DNA of 17,879 bases from Nitrospirota bacterium (lineage in GTDB: Bacteria; Nitrospirota; Nitrospiria; Nitrospirales; UBA8639): contig JAOUNC010000013.1 in the NCBI GenBank assembly GCA_029881175.1, positions 1 through 17,879 of the forward strand, given 5' to 3'. Within the stretch, counting starts at the first letter, position 1. Each line of letters starts with the position of its first letter. The translations under genes and the position numbers were made by a program. A model generated the notes under the pieces. The model did no database searches, was not told the DNA's origin, and saw nothing but the letters and a program-made list of their open reading frames with translations. This document shows, piece after piece, positions 8,304 to 15,488 of the stretch.

Positions 8304-8331
8304 AATATTGATCCATTCAGGGGCAACAGGC

Positions 8332-9198
8332 ATGAAAAACCTTTTTTTTAAAGGGCATGGTTTGGGCAACGACTACATTGCCCTCAATCCGACAACGCTC
8401 AGCTTCAAGTTGACTCCTCGAACGATCCGAAAGCTGTGTGATCGAAATTGGGGAATCGGCAGTGACGGAATCCTGGCAATGAGCCCTTCGAAAAAGGCTG
8501 ACTTTGGCTTGCGGATTTATAACCCTGATGGGAGTGAAGCCGAAAAATCCGGGAATGGGTTACGCATTTTTGGTTGCTATCTCTATCACACCCGCCAGAC
8601 TCGAAAAAAACATTTTACGGTCGAGACCAAGGGCGGTCTCGTCTCGATTGACTTGGAAATGAATGGCGACGGCTATGTGGGTGGCGCCACAGTCGACATG
8701 GGGAAAGCCGTCTTTCAGCCCATTGCCCTCCCCTGTACCTTGCGTGTGCCAGAATTGATTCAACAACCCGTGAAAGCAGCTGAGCAATCGCTTCGATTTA
8801 CAGGAGTCAGCGTGGGAAATCCCCATTGTGTGGTGTATAAAAAACGTGACGAACGGTGGACTCGTCAAGATTTACTCGAAATTGGCCCAGAACTGGAGAA
8901 CCATACGATTTTCCCGAAACGAACCAATGTTCAACTGGCTGTTCCAACTGGCCCCAAATCCATTTCTATTCTCATTTGGGAACGAGGGGCAGGCGAAACC
9001 CAGGCTTCAGGTTCTTCCGCCTGTGCCGCCGCCTGTGCAGGTGTCCGGTTAGGCCTGGTCAAAAGCCCGGTTCGCGTGAAAGCCCCAGGCGGCACCTTGG
9101 ATATTACAGTCGACTCGCAATACAACATCACCATGAAAGGGCCTGTAATGGAAGTCGCCAGAGGAGAAATCAGCCACGCCTTTGTTCACTCCTTGTGA
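8332..9198 (+). CDS. DapF-like epimerase-family protein lacking both catalytic cysteines
   Basis: A 288-residue protein with the two-lobed diaminopimelate epimerase fold pattern. FKGHGLGNDYI opens it, then NPDGSEAEKSGNGLRIF (64-80), GNPHCV (162-167), WERGAGETQASGSSACA (216-231) and GGTLDITV. In true DapF the two bases are Cys residues in AExCGNG and ACGTGACA. Here both positions are serine (S73, codon TCC; S226, codon TCA), while the Asn, Glu-Arg and glycine loops that hold the amino-acid backbone are kept. The frame is clean and the motifs are tight, so this is not simple decay. It may act on another amino-acid-like substrate, or be a binding protein. Automatic annotation would call it dapF; it should not be assumed to make meso-diaminopimelate. 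ATG 8332 is chosen because the family begins at MK..FxKGHGxGND, and AGGGG lies 8 nt upstream. Confidence 0.85.
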   Translation: MKNLFFKGHGLGNDYIALNPTTLSFKLTPRTIRKLCDRNWGIGSDGILAMSPSKKADFGLRIYNPDGSEAEKSGNGLRIFGCYLYHTRQTRKKHFTVETKGGLVSIDLEMNGDGYVGGATVDMGKAVFQPIALPCTLRVPELIQQPVKAAEQSLRFTGVSVGNPHCVVYKKRDERWTRQDLLEIGPELENHTIFPKRTNVQLAVPTGPKSISILIWERGAGETQASGSSACAAACAGVRLGLVKSPVRVKAPGGTLDITVDSQYNITMKGPVMEVARGEISHAFVHSL

Positions 9199-9265
9199 TC
9201 GGCTTTTGTCTTTCCCCCCAAAATTCAGCCGCGCATCGTTTTCATGGCACCACAGCCACACGCTT

Positions 9266-10336
9266 TCATTCGGGTAAGGTCGGGAACTCGAACGGAATGG
9301 GCTCTCCAGTCAACGCCTTCAAGAATGCAATCAAATCAGTTTTTTCCTCCGGAGACAGCCTCAAGGGTTTCATCAACCTATCCAACTGCGGATTGGCGTT
9401 GCCCCCCTTGTCATAAAAATCCACCACTTCTTCTAATGTTTTAAACGCCCCATCATGCATGTAGGGCGCAGTCTCAATGACACTACGAAGCGTCGGTGTT
9501 TTAAAGGCTCGCCTATCCTGTTCACGACGGGTAACATAAAAACGACCTAAATCTTCTTCCATTGGGCCGACCTGCGGCACACCGGTGTTATGAAAATGAT
9601 TGTCGGTAAAGTTGGACCCATTGTGGCAGGCACTACAACGCCCCTTTCCTGTGAAAACTGCCATGCCCCGCTTGGCGGATTCGTCCATCGCATGGGTATC
9701 CCCTAACACAAATTTATCAAAAGCCGAATTTGTTGAGATCACCGTGCGCTCATAGGCGGCAATCGCCTCGCCAATGCCCTGAATACTGACCCCGGTTCCA
9801 AATGTCGCCTGAAACTGCTCTTGGTACCCTTTTATGCCACTTAACTTTTTCACCACATTTTCATGGGTTTCGGCCATTTCAATCGGATTGTGAATAGGCC
9901 CGATGGCCTGCTCTTCTAAAGATCCTGCTCGTCCATCCCAAAATTGAAATTGATTAAACGCGGTATTATAGACCGTGGGCGCTTGGCGTCCTCCCCGTTT
10001 ACCGACCACACCCACTGAGGTTTGATTGGGATCGGCAAACCCCGCCACAGGGTTATGACAAAACGCACAAGAGATGGCATTATTTTTAGAAAGTCGCCCA
10101 TCAAAATAGAGTTGTTTGCCAAGAGAAACTTTTGCGGCATAGTTAAGATTCCCGGCAGGCTGAGGAATCGCCGTCGGTAAGGGACCAATGCCTGGGAAGG
10201 TTTGCTTATCAATAGTCAGCATATCTGGTGAAGCCGCATGGCCTAACCCATAGCCAAACCCACCAGACCCCAACAATAAAAATCCCACGATTCCATAAAC
10301 CAATGCAGTTATCAGGATTAAGCGTCTTATAGGCAT
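9266..10336 (-). CDS. Di-haem cytochrome c peroxidase (CCP/MauG family)
   Basis: A 356-residue exported protein. Residues 1-35 form an N-terminal signal/anchor (MPIRRLILITALVYGIVGFLLL). Haem 1 is attached at C90-AF-C93-H94 and haem 2 at C234-SA-C237-H238. The family block FWDGRAGSLEEQA (132-144) lies between them, and M293 in APYMHDGAF is in the position of the axial Met of the high-potential haem. In this family electrons from a small c-type cytochrome reduce hydrogen peroxide to water in the periplasm. The first 34 residues lack a clear AxA cut site except HAAS (33-36), so the protein may be released or stay anchored. AGGAG precedes the ATG on the bottom strand. The gene is divergent from hrpB, sharing a 253-bp intergenic region. 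MauG-like modification activity is less likely, because no modification partner gene is nearby. Confidence 0.93.
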   Translation of the reverse strand: MPIRRLILITALVYGIVGFLLLGSGGFGYGLGHAASPDMLTIDKQTFPGIGPLPTAIPQPAGNLNYAAKVSLGKQLYFDGRLSKNNAISCAFCHNPVAGFADPNQTSVGVVGKRGGRQAPTVYNTAFNQFQFWDGRAGSLEEQAIGPIHNPIEMAETHENVVKKLSGIKGYQEQFQATFGTGVSIQGIGEAIAAYERTVISTNSAFDKFVLGDTHAMDESAKRGMAVFTGKGRCSACHNGSNFTDNHFHNTGVPQVGPMEEDLGRFYVTRREQDRRAFKTPTLRSVIETAPYMHDGAFKTLEEVVDFYDKGGNANPQLDRLMKPLRLSPEEKTDLIAFLKALTGEPIPFEFPTLPE

Positions 10337-10503
10337 TCCTTCATCTCCTCTTCTGGTTGCGTCGTTCTTCTGCTTTCGTCAAGAATAGAATCCATGGACA
10401 CACGGTGCGATTCCTCGAGCCATTGAACTCCAACAATTGCATAGTGTACCGCGAACATCCGGCAAATGGTATGACCCTTTCAGGAAAGATTTCAACTCGG
10501 CTC

Positions 10504-10584
10504 GCTTACCATGATTTCCATAATGCACCATCCCCGCTCATCATTCCTTAGACGGACACCATTCCCTTATCTTTCATGGTAAGC
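10504..10584 (+). repeat. Perfect 11-bp inverted repeat reaching the hrpB start
   Basis: GCTTACCATGA (10504-10514) and TCATGGTAAGC (10574-10584) are exact reverse complements, 59 nt apart. The right arm ends 5 nt before the hrpB ATG and contains the only purine-rich stretch (GGTAAG) that could act as its ribosome site. Pairing in the mRNA would hide it; alternatively the arms are two binding sites in the divergent promoter region. Confidence 0.5.
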
Positions 10585-10589
10585 AATGT

Positions 10590-13100
10590 ATGACAATCGA
10601 ACATCTTCCCATACTCACCATCATTCCTCAATTAACACACACCTTACGTGAGCACTCTATCGTGCTACTAACCGCAGAGCCCGGCGCAGGCAAAACGACG
10701 CAGGTGCCTTTGGCTCTCCTGAAAGAACCATGGCTGAGAACAAAAAAAATCATCATGCTTGAGCCGAGACGCTTGGCAGCGCGTGCGGCTGCCCATCGCA
10801 TGGCCTCGCTGTTGGGTGAATCCGCTGGAGAGACAGTTGGCTACCGAACACGATTGGATACCGCCATCAGCTCAGTGACGAGGATTGAAGTGGTGACGGA
10901 AGGGATCCTTACTCGCATCCTTCAACATGATCCTTCTTTACACGACTACGGCCTGGTCATCTTCGATGAATTCCATGAACGGAGTCTGCAGGCGGATTTG
11001 GGCTTGGCTTTAGCCATACAGACGCAATCGCTCTTTCGTGAAGATCTTCGTCTCTTGATCATGTCCGCCACGTTGGATACACAAGCCCTGACTCACCAGT
11101 TGCAAGAGGCTCCGATTCTGACATGTGAGGGAACCATGTTTTCCGTTGAGACACGGTATCTTGCCTCATTCGATTCCAAGGATCTCACCCACCACGTCGC
11201 GAAGACCATCCAACAGCTCGTAAAAACAGAATCTGGCAATCTTTTAGTGTTTCTCCCTGGAGCCGCCGAAATTCGGCGAGTGGCACAAAACCTGTTGTCC
11301 CATTCTCTTCCCCCACACATCCTCATTGCCCCGCTCTATGGAAATTTATCTCCCCAGGGCCAAGACCAAGCCATACTTCCACCCCCACCAGGATGGCGCA
11401 AAATTGTCCTGTCGACCAACATCGCAGAAACCAGTCTCACGATTGAGGGCATCCGCATCGTGGTGGACTCAGGACTCATGCGAATGTCACGGTTTGACGT
11501 ACGAAGCGGTATGACTCGATTGGTGACGATGCCCATTTCCCAGGCCTCCGCAGAACAACGGCGCGGACGGGCCGGACGACTCGAATCCGGTTTATGTGTG
11601 CGCTGTTGGGCAGAAGCCACGCAACGTACCTTAGCCCCGCGAACGCCCCCTGAAATTCTTGACGCTGACCTCACACCACTCGCCTTAGAACTCGCCGTGT
11701 GGGGCATACAAGAGGCTTCGGACCTGTTATGGCTGGATGCCCCTCCATCTGGAGCACTCATGCAAGGACGGCAACTCCTTCAATCACTTGACGCCTTGGA
11801 TCAGCAAGGACGGATTACCACGCATGGGCAGAAGATGGCCGACCTGCCACTCCATCCCCGACTCGCCCACATGATAATTAAAGGCATGGAGATACAATTA
11901 GGCGTTTTGGCCTGCGATCTTGCAGCTGTCTTGAGCGAGCGGGGTCTTTTGCAAGGACCTCCCGCTCAGGAACAGGCTGACCTTCGAACCCGAATGGAAG
12001 TCTTCTACCAGCAAAACCCTCGCGACCAGAGCTCTGGTGTGGTCCGACGGATTCGTGAAGTGTCCCATATGTGGCAACGAGCTCTGGGGATTCCTGCCCA
12101 GGCGAGGAATCAAACGCATCTACTCATTGACCACATTGGAGTCATTTTGGCCTTCGCCTATCCCGACCGCATTGCCCAACGGCAAACCGATTCGAGCCGG
12201 CGATACAAACTGGCCAATGGCCGACTGGCGCAGTTCTTTCATCCCAATCCGTTAGAACAGGAAGAATATCTGGTCATCCCCGACCTTGATGGAGCACAAC
12301 CGGTCTCGCGCATCTACCTGGCCACACCAATCCATCGAGAAGATCTCTGCCATTATTTCACCCATTTGTTACGGGTAGAAGAATACGTCGAATGGAGTGA
12401 AACGGCACAAGCCGTTGTCGCCAACAAAGCACAACGTTTGGGTGAACTTATCCTGGAAGAACGCCGACTGCACAAACCTGACCCGGAGTTGATTGTCAAC
12501 GAATTATTAACAGGCATTCGACGTAAGGGGCTGTCCTGTCTTCCCTGGACTCACAATCAACGCCATTGGCAAGCACGCGTTCAATTTCTTCGACGGATCA
12601 TGAGACCAGAGGCCGCCTGGCCGGACATTACGGATGATGCTCTTTTTAAGTCGCTGGATATCTGGCTGGCCCCGTATCTCACTGAGATTTCAAGTTTGTC
12701 ACAGTTACAACGCGTAGACCTGACTTGGCCGTTGCAAGCGCTTCTCTCTGCTGAACAACGGCGAACGCTTGATACCCTGGCCCCACCCAATCTTCTCGTC
12801 CCAACAGGATCACATATTGTCTTAGATTACGAATCAGGGGAAATTCCAATTCTAGCCGTCCGCCTCCAAGAACTCTTCGGCATGACGGAGACTCCCCGTC
12901 TGGCGAACGGCCAGGTGCCGGTCTTGATTCATTTACTCTCACCCGCCCGTCGGCCGGTTCAAGTCACCCAAGATCTCAAAAGCTTCTGGAAGACCGGATA
13001 TCCGGAAGTCAAAAAAGAATTGAAAGGCCGCTACCCCAAACACTTTTGGCCAGATGATCCCCTCCAAGCCCCACCCACCCGTGGCATCAAAAAATCCTAG
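10590..13100 (+). CDS. hrpB: ATP-dependent helicase HrpB (DExH box)
   Basis: An 836-residue cytoplasmic protein, typical length for HrpB. Superfamily 2 motifs in order: Walker A AEPGAGKTTQVP (29-40), motif II DEFHERSL (126-133), motif III SATLD (159-163), STNIAETSLTIEG (275-287), and motif VI QRRGRAGR (323-330). A winged-helix/ratchet region follows (LPLHPRLAHMI), then the HrpB-specific C-terminal domain with FFHPNPLEQEEYLVIPDLDG and the final KSFWKTGYPEVKKELKGRYPKHFWPDDP. In other bacteria it belongs to the DEAH/RHA helicase group; its cellular task is not well defined, and deletion is generally mild. The start has only a poor ribosome site (GGTAAG), which overlaps the arm of an inverted repeat. 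The next gene begins within 70 bp. Confidence 0.96.
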   Translation: MTIEHLPILTIIPQLTHTLREHSIVLLTAEPGAGKTTQVPLALLKEPWLRTKKIIMLEPRRLAARAAAHRMASLLGESAGETVGYRTRLDTAISSVTRIEVVTEGILTRILQHDPSLHDYGLVIFDEFHERSLQADLGLALAIQTQSLFREDLRLLIMSATLDTQALTHQLQEAPILTCEGTMFSVETRYLASFDSKDLTHHVAKTIQQLVKTESGNLLVFLPGAAEIRRVAQNLLSHSLPPHILIAPLYGNLSPQGQDQAILPPPPGWRKIVLSTNIAETSLTIEGIRIVVDSGLMRMSRFDVRSGMTRLVTMPISQASAEQRRGRAGRLESGLCVRCWAEATQRTLAPRTPPEILDADLTPLALELAVWGIQEASDLLWLDAPPSGALMQGRQLLQSLDALDQQGRITTHGQKMADLPLHPRLAHMIIKGMEIQLGVLACDLAAVLSERGLLQGPPAQEQADLRTRMEVFYQQNPRDQSSGVVRRIREVSHMWQRALGIPAQARNQTHLLIDHIGVILAFAYPDRIAQRQTDSSRRYKLANGRLAQFFHPNPLEQEEYLVIPDLDGAQPVSRIYLATPIHREDLCHYFTHLLRVEEYVEWSETAQAVVANKAQRLGELILEERRLHKPDPELIVNELLTGIRRKGLSCLPWTHNQRHWQARVQFLRRIMRPEAAWPDITDDALFKSLDIWLAPYLTEISSLSQLQRVDLTWPLQALLSAEQRRTLDTLAPPNLLVPTGSHIVLDYESGEIPILAVRLQELFGMTETPRLANGQVPVLIHLLSPARRPVQVTQDLKSFWKTGYPEVKKELKGRYPKHFWPDDPLQAPPTRGIKKS

Positions 13101-13169
13101 ACCACGGTGGCATTATGGAAACTTTTGGTTATAATGATGATCTATTTCGGCATTCAAAACCTGTTGATT

Positions 13170-13484
13170 ATGAAAACCACAACTGCAAAATCGGATTCTG
13201 TCCGGCACTTCAATTTCCCGTTCTTGGCCATTGGACTCCTACTCGGGTTTTCCATATTGGCCTGCTCTCGCTCTCCCTGGATGAAACCAGATGGGCATGA
13301 AGTCTCACCGACTGAACATGTGAAATGCGCCCAACAAGTCCAGCAGCTCAGTAACGGGGAAGCCTTAGAGCAAGTGGTGCTCACGCAACGGATCGAGCAA
13401 TGCATGTTGGATCACGGTTATTATCGCCGCCCATGGTGGCTTCTGAATGATCTACGGTGGGATATTAAGGAACCCGCCTATTAA
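13170..13484 (+). CDS. Small putative lipoprotein of unknown function
   Basis: A 104-residue product from ATG 13170. After a short polar and basic N-terminus (MKTTTAKSDSVRHFNF) comes a hydrophobic run ending in the lipobox SILAC, so Cys would be lipidated after cleavage (about residue 32). The mature part has C..Q..QLSNGEALEQVV and C-M-L-D-H-G-Y-Y-R-R-P-W-W. The 'CM...GY' end is often seen in small envelope lipoproteins, with two Cys that may pair. The frame is open further upstream to GTG 13107, seven bases after hrpB, but that start would put 21 extra residues before the signal. ATG 13170 lacks a clear ribosome site, so the start is uncertain. The family is not recognised. Confidence 0.65.
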   Translation: MKTTTAKSDSVRHFNFPFLAIGLLLGFSILACSRSPWMKPDGHEVSPTEHVKCAQQVQQLSNGEALEQVVLTQRIEQCMLDHGYYRRPWWLLNDLRWDIKEPAY

Positions 13485-13658
13485 TTTCTCTGATTAGCCA
13501 TTCCACCAGCTTCTCCCCTTCTTGACACCACTTGTGCCCCATACACGAGACCTTTTCCTCACAGAATTTCGCCTTTCACGGACCAGGTCTGATATGGTTT
13601 AGCATCCAAACAACAATTTCTTCGCCGATACTGGCATTTTTTATTTTTCCTCGAAATG

Positions 13659-13665
13659 AAGGAAG
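13659..13665 (+). promoter_or_regulatory. Ribosome binding site fixing the start of the 13673 gene
   Basis: AAGGAAG lies 7 nt before ATG 13673. The codon immediately opens a signal peptide (MKRSS...), so the open frame upstream to 13532 is not part of the protein. Confidence 0.7.
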
Positions 13666-13672
13666 TGCATTC

Positions 13673-14242
13673 ATGAAGCGATCTTCTTTACATAGTCCTT
13701 TCCGTTCATATTGGTTCCCTCTGGCATGTCTGATGTGGGCATTCGCTGCTCCCATAAACGCGGCTGAGACGATTGACGGATTTCGCGATCTTAAATTCGG
13801 GATGACTCCAGAGGAAGTCCAAGCCCTCCCTGCCTGCCAAACTTCCCATGAATGCCTATTCGAACTTTCTAATAAAAATCGCTATGTGCACCTCACCTAT
13901 GCGCCAGATCACACGGCTTCGGGTTCTGATTCCGCTGCTTCCTCTCGGCTCGCTCAAATAAACATCGACATGGGGCAATATACAGATGGCTGGCACCAGC
14001 AATTACAGATGATTTTGGGCAAGAGCTATCAACTCACCCATGACTTCACGGACGAAACGATGAACGCATTTCTGGCAAAGCAATTAGAAGAACTGCGGGC
14101 AGGCTATGAAAATGGGCAGGTTATCTTAACTGTGGCTCGTCGGCCGTTCGGCAACATGATCCTCAAAGTGATTTACCAAAATACGACACTCGCAGAAGAA
14201 TTCATTCAGCAACCTCAAACTCCCCGAACAACGACACCCTAA
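13673..14242 (+). CDS. Secreted protein of unknown function
   Basis: A 189-residue protein with an N-terminal signal peptide (basic MKRSS..R, hydrophobic WFPLACLMWAFAA, cut near INAA-ET, about residue 31). The mature protein opens with GFRDLKFGMTPEEVQAL, a pattern common to many small periplasmic proteins of unknown role ('F.GLKFGM..EEV'). Next come two Cys close together (PACQTSHEC), likely a disulfide, and then a mixed region with ILGKSYQLTHDFTD and VARRPFGNMILKVIYQN, suggesting a small alpha/beta fold. The tail is Gln/Pro/Thr-rich. No catalytic motif is seen. The gene follows the lipoprotein on the same strand by 188 bp, enough for its own promoter; a TTGACA is present at 13522-13527, but no matching -10 box was found. 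Confidence 0.75.
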   Translation: MKRSSLHSPFRSYWFPLACLMWAFAAPINAAETIDGFRDLKFGMTPEEVQALPACQTSHECLFELSNKNRYVHLTYAPDHTASGSDSAASSRLAQINIDMGQYTDGWHQQLQMILGKSYQLTHDFTDETMNAFLAKQLEELRAGYENGQVILTVARRPFGNMILKVIYQNTTLAEEFIQQPQTPRTTTP

Positions 14243-14292
14243 CGGCTTTAGAAAAGGTCTTTCCTCTCATCGTTGGCCACACAAAATGGAGA

Positions 14293-14685
14293 TCAGGAAG
14301 CTTCTCTAGGCAACGAAACAGGCTTCGGGATGAGCAGGCGAGGACGTAACGTTCTTCCCCCAATAAACATGGCTAATGGCAGTATCACCACTCCTTCACG
14401 GCGCTGTTGATACATCAATCGTCGCCAACACCGACGACACAAATCATGATCTTTCATCGAAACAGCCCGCCCCAATTTACTGGAATGGGGATTACGCCGA
14501 GGCGAGACTAACACCTTCACTTCCCCGCCACATTCTGCGCATCGCCCAATTCCACCACAACTTCCCTTCGCGATTTTTGAAAGTCCTAATCTCAATCCAT
14601 CAAAGTAATTTTTACGCTTAGGGTTCCGCCTAAATTCATCCTGAAGAGCGGGTTCCGGAGATTGCAATCTGAGAAGTCGTCTCAT
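14293..14685 (-). CDS. Small zinc-ribbon-like protein of unknown function
   Basis: A 130-residue basic protein. It contains two CxxC knuckles, C49-AE-C52 and C83-RR-C86, about 30 residues apart, the layout of a zinc ribbon. An extra C43 and H80 lie beside them and could also act as ligands. The surroundings are rich in Arg/Lys, as expected for a nucleic-acid-binding or structural zinc protein. There is no signal peptide or membrane segment, so a cytoplasmic location is likely. A strong ribosome site (AAGGAGGG, bottom strand 14698-14691) sits at proper distance from ATG 14685, which is good evidence that the frame is translated. The sequence resembles the DksA/TraR zinc proteins only in having CxxC pairs; the coiled coil and the DxxDxA tip of DksA are missing. 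Function unknown. Confidence 0.65.
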   Translation of the reverse strand: MRRLLRLQSPEPALQDEFRRNPKRKNYFDGLRLGLSKIAKGSCGGIGRCAECGGEVKVLVSPRRNPHSSKLGRAVSMKDHDLCRRCWRRLMYQQRREGVVILPLAMFIGGRTLRPRLLIPKPVSLPREAS

Positions 14686-14690
14686 GGCAT

Positions 14691-14698
14691 CCCTCCTT
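14691..14698 (-). promoter_or_regulatory. Strong ribosome binding site of the zinc-ribbon gene
   Basis: AAGGAGGG on the bottom strand. The ATG at 14690-14688 is too close and out of frame; the ATG at 14685-14683 has the right spacing and opens the frame. Confidence 0.75.
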
Positions 14699-14938
14699 GA
14701 TATGAAGTCGCGATCACATGATCACTTGACCATCAATAGGACAACCAGCAAGGGATGTGCCCAGCCACAATAAGACCACCTGAGGCTTGAGATAATGTCA
14801 GGAAAATGGGTAAATTCGCTGTAGAATCGGGAGGGGGCGACCTCTCGGGACACAAAGGCCGATTCCTCCCGGTGCAAGCATTGTAAGAGAGGCGGCTTTC
14901 AGAATTCTGACAGGATGTGGGAACTATTGACAGAGGAC

Positions 14939-14962
14939 CATGACCTCACAACGAGGCTCATG
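14939..14962 (-). terminator. Possible terminator of the kinase/regulator operon
   Basis: CATGACCTC (14939-14947) and GAGGCTCATG (14953-14962) pair around ACAAC with one bulged base. The hairpin lies 47 nt past the response regulator stop codon. No T-run is seen on either strand, so the terminator call is weak. Confidence 0.3.
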
Positions 14963-15009
14963 ATTTCCTCCAGGATCGCCATCCACTTCCTCGGTCCCCA
15001 GCCGTACAT

Positions 15010-15459
15010 TCAAACCGGCACTCGTTCCGGTGCGGACTCATTCAAGATGAGCCAATATAATCCTAGATTTTGAACAGCCTGTGAAAACTCTTGAAAGTCC
15101 ACTGGCTTACGTACATAGCTGTTCGCGCCTAGTTGATAGCTTTTCACAATATCCTGCTCTTCTTTCGAAGAGGTAAGCACGACAACTGGCAGGAATTTCG
15201 TCCGATCATCAGCACGCAATCGTCGTAGGACCTCCAATCCATCAATTTTGGGAAGCTTAAGGTCCAAGAGAATGATCTGCGGCATGATATTCATATCTCG
15301 TCCGGCATGCGCTCCCGTTCCAAATAAATACTCCAAGGCTTGCACACCATCGCGTGCGACCACGACTTCATTCATAATATTGTTTTTCTTTAGTGCCCGC
15401 ATCGTGAGTTCTTCATCATCGGGATGATCTTCAACTAACAGAATGTGTTTGCTCGTCAT
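15010..15459 (-). CDS. Single-domain response regulator (CheY/Rcp1-like)
   Basis: A 149-residue receiver domain with no output domain. Acidic pocket E10-D11, phospho-acceptor D66 in ILLDLKLPK, switch residue T96 in VVLTSS, and K118 in RKPVDF are all present. The insert [13 protein letters not shown] before the Asp strand is typical of the Rcp1-like regulators that pair with phytochrome-type kinases. By family it would be phosphorylated by the kinase just upstream and pass the signal by protein contact, or serve as an intermediate in a relay. The kinase stop is about 29 bp before this start, so the two genes are co-transcribed. AAGGAGG (bottom strand 15471-15465) is only 2 nt from the first ATG (15462) and 5 nt from the second (15459); the second is chosen. 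Confidence 0.93.
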   Translation of the reverse strand: MTSKHILLVEDHPDDEELTMRALKKNNIMNEVVVARDGVQALEYLFGTGAHAGRDMNIMPQIILLDLKLPKIDGLEVLRRLRADDRTKFLPVVVLTSSKEEQDIVKSYQLGANSYVRKPVDFQEFSQAVQNLGLYWLILNESAPERVPV

Positions 15460-15464
15460 CATAT

Positions 15465-15471
15465 CCTCCTT
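15465..15471 (-). promoter_or_regulatory. Ribosome binding site of the response regulator
   Basis: AAGGAGG on the bottom strand, inside the short gap after the kinase. Its spacing favours the second of two adjacent ATG codons (15459 over 15462). Confidence 0.7.
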
Positions 15472-15488
15472 GGTTGTGACTGTGTTGA

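Larger units (their letters stand above)
7851..8331. other. 481-bp non-coding gap between typA and the dapF-like gene
   Basis: No open frame here has a credible start or recognisable protein. The AGAAAGCC end of typA and GGCTTCT at 7860-7866 could pair into a small imperfect hairpin, a weak terminator candidate. The downstream end becomes T-rich (8220-8255) and contains a TATAAT box and then a leader hairpin, both listed separately. The middle part (about 7900-8200) shows nothing that can be named. Confidence 0.5.
14686..15009. other. 324-bp non-coding gap
   Basis: The gap holds the ribosome site and presumed promoter of the zinc-ribbon gene and the 3' flank of the response regulator gene, both read on the bottom strand. 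Seen in it: a 10-bp palindrome CAGAATTCTG (14900-14909) and a hairpin (14939-14962, listed separately). No credible open frame was found. Confidence 0.5.

Noticed and set aside
8278..8331. Longer start of the dapF-like gene at 8278
   Set aside because: The extra 18 residues lie over the leader hairpin and before the conserved FxKGHGxGND opening of the family.
8856..9416. Open frame of 186 codons overlapping the dapF-like gene
   Set aside because: Runs in another frame over a clear gene, with Arg/Pro/Cys-rich shadow composition and no motif.
10357..10551. 64-residue open frame before hrpB
   Set aside because: No ribosome site and no protein-like character; it lies in the peroxidase/hrpB promoter region.
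13115..13300. Alternative frame overlapping the small lipoprotein
   Set aside because: It lacks a signal peptide and lies in another frame over the lipobox-bearing gene.
13522..13550. TTGACA as the promoter of the 13673 gene
   Set aside because: No -10-like hexamer at 15-19 bp spacing, so it is not listed as a promoter.
13532..13672. Longer start of the secreted-protein gene at 13532
   Set aside because: The signal peptide and ribosome site both point to ATG 13673.
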